Source: Christensenella sp. UBA3857
Lineage (GTDB): Bacteria > Bacillota > Clostridia > Christensenellales > CAG-138
Direction: 5' to 3'
NCBI GenBank assembly: GCA_002392505.1
Contig: DGHD01000007.1
Location: forward strand, 791 to 13,249
DNA: 12,459 bases
Shown: one piece after another, positions 1-5,298 of the stretch
Position numbering within the stretch: position 1 is the stretch's first letter
Layout of the letters: every line of letters starts with the position of its first letter
Notes under the pieces: model-generated
Databases searched by the model: none
What the model saw: the letters and a program-made list of their open reading frames with translations, nothing else
Told to the model about the DNA's origin: nothing
Position numbers and translations under genes: made by a program

Positions 1-210
1 GGTGGATGAGGGATGCTTCCGATCAGCGTGGGCTTCCCAACTCCGTATCACTACTGTAACATCGTGCACACATACTGGGATATGTCTCGCAGGAGCGGTT
101 TTCCGTTGTTGCGTTATCGCAGTTCCGCGCCTCTCGCGGCGCGGGCGCCGGACTCCTCGAAATTTGCATGCATTTCTCGTCGTCCTTGCGGGCTCGCGCT
201 GCTCGCCTGT

Positions 211-273
211 GCGTGCGTCCTAAAGACTTTCGTGCAATTCGCTTTGCTCGCTTGGCGTGCGTCCTAAAAACTT
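211..273. repeat. Imperfect direct repeat, two 19-bp copies
   Basis: GCGTGCGTCCTAAAGACTT (211-229) recurs as GCGTGCGTCCTAAAAACTT (255-273), with 18 of 19 bases identical and starts 44 bases apart. The bases before each copy are also similar, both being rich in GCTCGC. The copies lie in the non-coding stretch upstream of feoA. The pattern resembles a degenerate intergenic repeat rather than a regulatory site, but only two copies are visible here. Confidence 0.5.
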
Positions 274-289
274 GAGTGAATCCCGCCCT

Positions 290-319
290 TTCACACTCCG
301 CACCGTTCCCGCATAGGAT
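290..319 (+). promoter_or_regulatory. Possible promoter for feoA-feoB
   Basis: TTCACA (290-295, 5 of 6 matches to TTGACA) is followed after 18 bases by TAGGAT (314-319, 4 of 6 matches to TATAAT). A start near 326 would leave a leader of about 30 bases containing the GGAGGGGG ribosome binding site at 340-347. The -10 element is poor, and a small hairpin with a T run (320-337) overlaps the predicted start, so the call is tentative. No Fur-like palindrome was seen. Confidence 0.3.
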
Positions 320-354
320 AGACCGAAAAGGTCTTTTGCGGAGGGGGATGCTTC

Positions 355-645
355 TTGAAAATGCTTCGGAGAAAAAAGCCGTGCGCCGCGGGGAAGGAAG
401 GCGAAGGGATAAACGATCTTGCCTCGCTCCCCATGTACGGGGTATGCCGTGTGACGGGCGTTGACGAATGCGCGGTACGCCCCCGGCTCGAGGGGCTCGG
501 CATAACGGAGGGCGCCGAGATAGTGGCGCTGTTCAGCGCGCCGTCGGGCGATCCAACGGCGTATTCCGTGCGCGGCGCGGTCGTTGCGTTAAGGCGGAGC
601 GACGCCGAGCGCATACGCGTCAGAGGGAGCGCCGCATGGGAATAA
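355..645 (+). CDS. feoA: FeoA-domain ferrous iron transport accessory protein
   Basis: This is a small cytosolic SH3-like partner of the FeoB iron permease, 96 residues long against the usual 70-90. The FeoA domain covers about residues 24-90. The signature RLEGLGITEGAEI (44-56) is followed by GDPTAYSVRGAVVALRRSDA (65-84), matching the family pattern of RL..LG...G..., then a G-bearing strand and LR..DA. The first 20 residues are basic and look unstructured. The chosen start is TTG at 355, because GGAGGGGG at 340-347 sits at a suitable distance. An ATG at 361 is in frame, but its spacing to that site is long. The gene overlaps feoB by 10 bases, which suggests coupled translation. FeoA is thought to modulate FeoB GTPase or permease activity; its exact role is unsettled. 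Confidence 0.9.
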   Translation: MKMLRRKKPCAAGKEGEGINDLASLPMYGVCRVTGVDECAVRPRLEGLGITEGAEIVALFSAPSGDPTAYSVRGAVVALRRSDAERIRVRGSAAWE

Positions 646-2450
646 AGCCCGGTCAAAAGAGGGATAAGTCTCCCGCATTCACCGCCGCGCTCGTGGGCAA
701 TCCCAACGTGGGCAAAAGCACCGTTTTCAACGCGCTCACCGGGCTCAACCGCCACACCGGCAACTGGACGGGCAAGACCGTCGACCACGCGGTGGGGTAC
801 ATGCGCATGGGCAAAAAGCGCGCCGCGCTCGTCGATCTTCCCGGCTGCTATCAGCTCGAGCCGACTTCTCCGGAGGAGGTCGAAACGCGCGATGTCCTGA
901 TGAGCCCAAATATCGACTGCGCCGTGATCGTGTGCGACGCCTCGCAGCCGGAGCGGAGCCTTAACATAGCGCTCCAAACGCTCTCCGTAATAAAAAACGC
1001 GGTCGTCTGCTTCAATCTGGCGGACGAGGCGCGAAAGAAGGGTATCTCGATCGATACGGAGGCGGTCTCCGAAGCGCTCGGCGTCGACGTTATACTCTCG
1101 AGCGCGGCAAAGCGCGAGGGACTGAAGGAGCTGAAACGCGCCGTGTTCCGCGCGGGGGAGCGGGGCAGGGAAACCCCCGCGGAGCGCCCCGAGATAAGGC
1201 CCATGTGGGCGGAGGCGGAACGCATAGCGGAAAAGACCGTCACGAGGGATAAGGACGCCTTCGGCGCAAGACAGCTCAGGCTCGACCGTTTTCTTACGGG
1301 CAGATTCACCGGCGGCGCGGTGATGCTGTTGCTGCTCGCGCTGGTGTTCTTCATCACGATGGTCGGCGCAAACAAACCGAGCGCCCTGCTTGAAAGGGGC
1401 TTCGACAGGCTCCTCGATATCATACGCGGCGCGCTTGCCCCTGCGCCTGACTTCGTGACAGGCGCGTTTGCGGAAGGCGGCTTGAAAACGCTGTTCAAGG
1501 TGATTTCGGTGATGCTGCCGCCCATGGCGATATTCTTCCCGCTGTTCACGCTTCTGGAGGATCTCGGGCTCCTGCCGCGCATAGCGTTCAACCTTGACCG
1601 CCCCTTCATGAAATGCGGCGGCTGCGGCAAAATGGCGCTGACGTGCTGCATGGGTCTCGGCTGCAACGCCGCGGGAGTCGTCGGCTGCCGCATTATCGAG
1701 TCCCCGCGTGAGCGCGCGATAGCGATACTCACCAACTCGCTCATACCCTGCAATGGGCGCTTTCCCGCGCTCACGCTCCTTATCGGGCTCTTCCTCGCCG
1801 CGGGCGGCGGCTTCGTTTCGTCGCTTACCGCCGCGCTCTGGCTCACGGCGTTTATACTGATGAGCCTTGCGGCGGTGCTCGGCATTTCAAAGCTCCTTTC
1901 GCGCACGGTTTTGAAGGGCAAACCCTCCTCGTTCATACTGGAGCTCCCGCCGTTCAGGAAGCCGCGCGTGGGCGAGGTGATAATACGTTCGCTCCTCGAC
2001 AGGACCCTCTTCGTGCTGGGGCGCGCCGCCGCCGCGGCATTCCCCGCCGGGGTGCTTATATGGGTGCTGCTCAGGACAGGCGCGATGGGGCATATCGTCG
2101 CCTTCCTCGATCCGATAGGCGCCGTTATGGGCGTCGACGGCGTAATACTCACCGCGTTCCTTCTGGGGCTTCCGGCAAACGAGCTGATACTCCCGCTCGC
2201 GCTGATGCTCTACGGCGGCGCGGGAAGCGTATCCGCGGTGCTCACGGCGAACGGCTGGAGCGCGTTCACCGCGTTCCAGGTGCTCGTGCTGATGCTTTTC
2301 CATTCGCCCTGCATGACGACGCTCCTTACGGTAAGAAAGGAGACCGGCAGCATAAGGATGACGCTCGCGGCGTTCCTTCTGCCCTCCGCGCTGGGCGTGA
2401 CGCTGTGCATTGCCGCCAACGCCGTCCGTCAGCTCATACTGCTCATTTAG
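636..2450 (+). CDS. feoB: FeoB ferrous iron permease with N-terminal GTPase domain
   Basis: FeoB is an inner-membrane Fe(II) importer, 604 residues here. The GTPase domain shows G1 GNPNVGKST (21-29), a switch region with GKT (46-48), G3 DLPG (67-70), G4 NLAD (127-130) and G5 SSAAK (155-159). The helical linker follows to about 220. Hydrophobic segments run from about 226 to the C terminus and carry two gate regions. The first contains MGLGCNAAGVVGCRII (339-354), SPRER and PCNGRFP (371-377); the second contains GLPANE (511-516) and HSPCMTT (556-562). Many cysteines line the core (327, 330, 337, 338, 343, 351, 372, 559), typical of the CNGRFP-type FeoB of Clostridia. The start is ATG 636 with GAGGGAG (623-629) just upstream. 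The same frame is open back to 468, but that part reads as the feoA region in a wrong frame. No feoC is visible. Confidence 0.96.
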   Translation: MGIKPGQKRDKSPAFTAALVGNPNVGKSTVFNALTGLNRHTGNWTGKTVDHAVGYMRMGKKRAALVDLPGCYQLEPTSPEEVETRDVLMSPNIDCAVIVCDASQPERSLNIALQTLSVIKNAVVCFNLADEARKKGISIDTEAVSEALGVDVILSSAAKREGLKELKRAVFRAGERGRETPAERPEIRPMWAEAERIAEKTVTRDKDAFGARQLRLDRFLTGRFTGGAVMLLLLALVFFITMVGANKPSALLERGFDRLLDIIRGALAPAPDFVTGAFAEGGLKTLFKVISVMLPPMAIFFPLFTLLEDLGLLPRIAFNLDRPFMKCGGCGKMALTCCMGLGCNAAGVVGCRIIESPRERAIAILTNSLIPCNGRFPALTLLIGLFLAAGGGFVSSLTAALWLTAFILMSLAAVLGISKLLSRTVLKGKPSSFILELPPFRKPRVGEVIIRSLLDRTLFVLGRAAAAAFPAGVLIWVLLRTGAMGHIVAFLDPIGAVMGVDGVILTAFLLGLPANELILPLALMLYGGAGSVSAVLTANGWSAFTAFQVLVLMLFHSPCMTTLLTVRKETGSIRMTLAAFLLPSALGVTLCIAANAVRQLILLI

Positions 2451-2483
2451 AACGTTTTTGCCGTCCGCCGCATATCTTACAGC

Positions 2484-3158
2484 ATGGAAGCAAGGTGTGT
2501 AAAAAGGAAAAGGCGCTCCGGGCGGGATGCGCGGATACTCATCCTCACAGCGGCAGCCGCTCTTGCCGCCGTCGTTATAGCGGTATTGAGCAGCGCCGTG
2601 CGCGAGCCCGTGATGGATGCGGCGTGCGACAGCCTTATGGAGGCGGCTTCGCGCGAGCTGACACTCTCCGCCCAAAATGCGCTTGCGGAGAGCGGAGAGC
2701 TCCTTTCCGTAATGAAGACGGGGGAGAAGAGCTTTATAATAACCGCCGACACGGCGAAGCTCAACGCGATCGTGACCTGCATAACCGCGGAGGCGCAGCG
2801 CCGGGTCGCCGGTCCGTGCATAGAGGGAGCGTCGGTCCCGCTCGGCACGGCAAGCGGGATAGCGCTCCTTTCGGGCAGAGGCCCCTCCCTGGGGGTGCGC
2901 TTCAAGCCGCTTGGCGCGGTCACGGCGCACGTGAGCTCGAGCCTCAGATCGTCCGGCATAAACCAAAGCCTGTTCACCGTAAACGTGACGCTTACCGCGA
3001 ATCTGAGGGTGCAGCTTGCCGGCGTGTCCGAGACCGTGACGATAAAAAACACCGTTCCGCTGTGCGAAACGGTGGTGGTCGGCGACGTGCCGCAGGTCTA
3101 CACGAACGTCGCAAACGAGGAGGATATGCTCAACCTCATCCCGACGGACGTTCCTTAA
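2484..3158 (+). CDS. yunB: Sporulation protein YunB
   Basis: This 224-residue protein has a basic N terminus, one membrane segment at about 18-37, and an extracytoplasmic or intermembrane domain. Family signatures are clear: SVPLGTASGIALLSGRGP (117-134), SSGINQSLFTV (156-166) and VPLCETVVVGDVPQVY (191-206). In Bacillus subtilis YunB belongs to the mother-cell sigma-E regulon and is needed for efficient sporulation; its biochemical role is not known. The start ATG lies 33 bases after feoB with no good ribosome binding site, and no better in-frame start exists, so it may depend on feoB translation or a weak site. It converges with the hydrolase gene: the two stop codons share TTAA at 3155-3158. 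A minus-strand terminator for the opposing operon lies inside its 3' part. No sigma-E promoter could be assigned. Confidence 0.9.
   Translation: MEARCVKRKRRSGRDARILILTAAAALAAVVIAVLSSAVREPVMDAACDSLMEAASRELTLSAQNALAESGELLSVMKTGEKSFIITADTAKLNAIVTCITAEAQRRVAGPCIEGASVPLGTASGIALLSGRGPSLGVRFKPLGAVTAHVSSSLRSSGINQSLFTVNVTLTANLRVQLAGVSETVTIKNTVPLCETVVVGDVPQVYTNVANEEDMLNLIPTDVP
3041..3074 (-). terminator. Rho-independent terminator of the tcdA-to-hydrolase operon, inside yunB
   Basis: Read on the minus strand, CACCGTTTCG (3074-3065) pairs with CGGAACGGTG (3059-3050) around the loop CACAG, giving a 10-bp stem with one T-G wobble. TTTTTT follows directly (3049-3044). On the plus strand the wobble becomes a C-A mismatch and an A run precedes the stem, so the element favours the minus strand. 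It lies about 80 bases past the hydrolase stop, within yunB codons for the conserved VPLCETV segment. Confidence 0.75.
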
Positions 3159-4048
3159 CCCGCGTTTTTCCTGAAGAACTCCGCGACCAAAGCGATCGTG
3201 TCCGCGTTCACGCCCTCGTCCGTATAGAGCGTATCGACGTGCCCGCCGGGTATCAGCTCCACCCTGGCGCTTTCATCGAGCTCATTCGCATGAGAGTAGA
3301 CGGAGGAGACCTCGGGCGTGACCGATCCGTCGTCCGCGCCCTGGATTATCAGCACGGGCGTATCGCTCGAATTGATGGAGGAAACGGCGCTGTCGTTTAC
3401 GGCGCCGCCGCCGAAGAGTACCGCCTGCCATATCCAGAGACCGGGGTAATTGAGGTAGCCCGCCTTGCCCAATACGTTTGACGGGCTCGACATGACCGCC
3501 TCCATCGCGCTGTTGATGCCGCCGACTGAGACCGCCGCGGATATCCCCTCACAGTCGTCCAGCATACAGCAAACGCCGTAGCCGCCGCGGCTGTGCCCGA
3601 GGAGGCAAACGCTTTCACAGCCGAAGCCGCGGTTTTCGCCGACGCATTCAAGACACGCCGCGATATCCTCCCTTATCTGGGGAAAGCCGATCTGGTCGCT
3701 CCCTTCGCTCTCGCCGCAGCCGGTGGGATCGAAGGTGAACACGTCGAAGCCCTCTTCAAGAAGCGCCCCGACCACGGGGGAATAATCCCCCTGCACGGCG
3801 TGAAAGCCGGGTACGATCACGACGAGTATGCCGTTTTTTTCATCGCCCGCGCCGTAATGGTAGCCGGTGAGGACGTTTTTGCCGCTTGCAAACTCCGTCT
3901 TTTCACGGGAAAGCTCGGTCTCGCCCGCGTCCGCGTCGTAGCGGGAGAAAAGCGCCCCGTAAACGATGGGCGTCGGCAAAAACGCCGCTATCAAAACGTG
4001 AAGCAGTACGACGACGGCAAGTATAATTATGACGGTTTTCTTCTTCAT
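3155..4048 (-). CDS. Membrane-anchored alpha/beta hydrolase
   Basis: This is a serine hydrolase of the alpha/beta fold, 297 residues. A single hydrophobic segment at 5-24 after MKKK looks like a signal anchor, so the catalytic domain is probably outside the membrane. Visible hydrolase features are the oxyanion-side strand and turn VVIVPGFHA (76-84), FDPTGCGES (106-114), the nucleophile elbow GHSRGG (151-156, Ser153), the acid region GADDGSVTP (237-245, Asp239 or Asp240) and the histidine region PGGHVD (267-272, His270). This matches the family often annotated as alpha/beta fold hydrolase or dienelactone/acyl-peptidase-like; the substrate cannot be read from sequence. Its ATG overlaps the stop of the GH3 gene as ATGA, and the ribosome binding site is weak, so reinitiation is likely. 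It is the last gene of its operon. Confidence 0.85.
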   Translation of the reverse strand: MKKKTVIIILAVVVLLHVLIAAFLPTPIVYGALFSRYDADAGETELSREKTEFASGKNVLTGYHYGAGDEKNGILVVIVPGFHAVQGDYSPVVGALLEEGFDVFTFDPTGCGESEGSDQIGFPQIREDIAACLECVGENRGFGCESVCLLGHSRGGYGVCCMLDDCEGISAAVSVGGINSAMEAVMSSPSNVLGKAGYLNYPGLWIWQAVLFGGGAVNDSAVSSINSSDTPVLIIQGADDGSVTPEVSSVYSHANELDESARVELIPGGHVDTLYTDEGVNADTIALVAEFFRKNAG

Positions 4049-5298
4049 GGCTCGAAAATCCCGTATCTGTATTTGAGTAAAAGCACGCGGCAGACGCTTT
4101 CGTCAAGCCTTTCCGTGCTTATCTCTCCGCTTGAGACCGCGCGGTCGAGCGAATCGATTATCGTTTCGCATGCCGCCGGATCGTTTCCGCAGAGCACGAT
4201 ATCGCCCCCTGCGAGTATGAATCTCACCGCCGCCTCCTCAAGGGTATAGCGCGAGACCAGCCCGCCCATGCCCATCGCGTCGGTTATCACCACGCCGTCA
4301 AAGCCCAATTCGCCGCGAAGTATGCCGGTTATGATGGGCTTTGACATGCTTGCGATATCGTTTTCATCAAGCGCGGGGTAGCTTATGTGCGCCGCCATGA
4401 TCATATCGGCGCCCGCGTCGATCGCCGCCCTGAACGCCGCAAGATCGTACGCGTAAAGCGCTTCGGCGCTCTTTTTGACGACAGGGGTATGATCGTGCGA
4501 ATCCTCCTCCGTCGCGCCGTGCCCGGGGAAATGCTTCGCGCAGGCGATGCACCCGCCCGCGTGCAGACCGGCGATCATCGCGCCGCCCGTCGAGGCGACT
4601 TCGTTTAAGTCGGAGGAAATGATCCTCGTCCCGAGGAACGTCGAAAGCGGGTCCTCCGAAATATCGAACACCGGCGCAAGGTCCGTGTTAATGCCCGTAT
4701 CGATAAGCTTTTTGCCTATATCCGTGAACAGCGGCAGGGCTTCGTCCGGTCCGTTCAGATAGTAGGGCGCCTTTATCGCGGGCTCCCAGCCGAACCTTAC
4801 CACGCCGCCGCCCTCAACGTCAGCGGAATAGAGCCTGCCCGTCTTCGAAGGGCAGCTTTCCTCTATGGCGGCGATCAGCTTTTTGACCGAATCGAAGCCG
4901 CCGCTCCCGTCGTCCTTGTCGATGTTTTCCGTTCCGATGAACAGCCCGCCGACGGGATGCTCGCTCAAAAAGGCGATGAACTTCGGATCCGGCTCGGTCT
5001 TGCCGCCGCAGCCGAACATCACGAGCTCGCCTATCTTTTCGGCGTCGGTCATGCCGCCGACGTAACGGAGTATCACCGACTCGATCGGCTCCTCCGTCGG
5101 CTCCGGAGTGGGAGCGGGGGTAGGCTCCTCCGTCGGCTCCGGAGTGGGAGCGGCGGTAGGCTCCTCCGTCACGTGAGCCTCCGGCGTTTCATCGGGGACC
5201 GCGCCGCTTGGGGAACAGCCCGTCAGCAGGCAAAAACAGAATATGGCGGCAAGGAATGCCGCCGAAATGCGCTTTATCATCTCATCACCCTTTTTCAC
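4045..5298 (-). CDS. nagZ: GH3 beta-N-acetylhexosaminidase-like lipoprotein (NagZ family)
   Basis: This is a glycoside hydrolase family 3 protein, 417 residues from GTG 5298. A signal peptide ends in the lipobox LLTGC (24-28), so it should be lipid-anchored outside the cell. A Pro/Thr/Glu-rich linker (about 35-72) precedes the TIM-barrel domain. Landmarks are DVEGGGVVR (160-168), the GTR arginine (225), KHFPGHG (255-261), the Asp-His dyad DSH (266-268; the family acid/base) and the nucleophile Asp340 in VVITDAMGM. The position after EGG is Gly, where NagZ proteins commonly carry Arg. The family removes terminal N-acetylglucosamine from peptidoglycan fragments. The GTG at 5298 overlaps the previous stop as GTGA. 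An ATG at 5280 is an alternative start (411 residues) with GGGTGAT upstream, and either start keeps the signal peptide. Confidence 0.9.
   Translation of the reverse strand: MKKGDEMIKRISAAFLAAIFCFCLLTGCSPSGAVPDETPEAHVTEEPTAAPTPEPTEEPTPAPTPEPTEEPIESVILRYVGGMTDAEKIGELVMFGCGGKTEPDPKFIAFLSEHPVGGLFIGTENIDKDDGSGGFDSVKKLIAAIEESCPSKTGRLYSADVEGGGVVRFGWEPAIKAPYYLNGPDEALPLFTDIGKKLIDTGINTDLAPVFDISEDPLSTFLGTRIISSDLNEVASTGGAMIAGLHAGGCIACAKHFPGHGATEEDSHDHTPVVKKSAEALYAYDLAAFRAAIDAGADMIMAAHISYPALDENDIASMSKPIITGILRGELGFDGVVITDAMGMGGLVSRYTLEEAAVRFILAGGDIVLCGNDPAACETIIDSLDRAVSSGEISTERLDESVCRVLLLKYRYGIFEP
5087..5170. repeat. 36-bp tandem repeat encoding the Pro/Thr-rich linker
   Basis: Two full 36-base units (5087-5122 and 5123-5158) differ at one base. 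They are followed by 12 bases of a third unit (5159-5170). Because the unit is a multiple of three, copy changes would lengthen or shorten the TEEPTPAPTPEP linker of the GH3 lipoprotein without shifting the frame. The linker probably spaces the enzyme from the membrane. Confidence 0.85.

Larger units (their letters stand above)
1..354. other. Non-coding region upstream of feoA with several hairpins
   Basis: No convincing gene is seen here. The open frames present are short, compositionally odd (rich in Arg, Ala, Cys) and overlap each other. Three inverted repeats follow in close succession. The first is ACATA/TATGT around a 6-nt loop (70-85). The second is an 11-bp stem with one mismatch and two G-U pairs around TTTT (88-113). 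The third is CCGCGC/GCGCGG (125-144). Just before the feoA ribosome binding site, AGACC-GAAAA-GGTCT runs into TTTT (320-337). That could be a weak terminator or an attenuator-like hairpin, but its stem is only 5 bp. No known riboswitch, tRNA or rRNA consensus was recognised. The left part may belong to a structured RNA or an interspersed intergenic element cut by the window edge; this is inference. Confidence 0.5.

Noticed and set aside
2..267. Two overlapping short open frames at the left edge
   Set aside because: They overlap in different frames, have Arg/Cys/Ala-rich composition, lack ribosome sites, and their ends are created by the direct repeat.
211..273. Ends of an insertion sequence or attachment site
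   Set aside because: The copies are direct, only 44 bases apart and imperfect, with no transposase or integrase nearby.
1..354. Riboswitch (for example the iron/NiCo type), SRP RNA, 6S RNA or tRNA upstream of feoA
   Set aside because: Hairpins are present, but I could not match the conserved bases of any of these families by eye.
468..635. An N-terminal extension of FeoB by 56 residues
   Set aside because: This stretch is feoA read in another frame. The ATG at 636 has a proper ribosome binding site, and FeoB proteins begin close to the P-loop.
2440..2484. Sigma-E promoter for yunB based on CATATCTT before the ATG
   Set aside because: The match is weak, no -35 lies at suitable spacing, and transcription would start at or past the ATG.
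5087..5170. CRISPR-like array
   Set aside because: The units are contiguous with no spacers and encode an in-frame protein linker.
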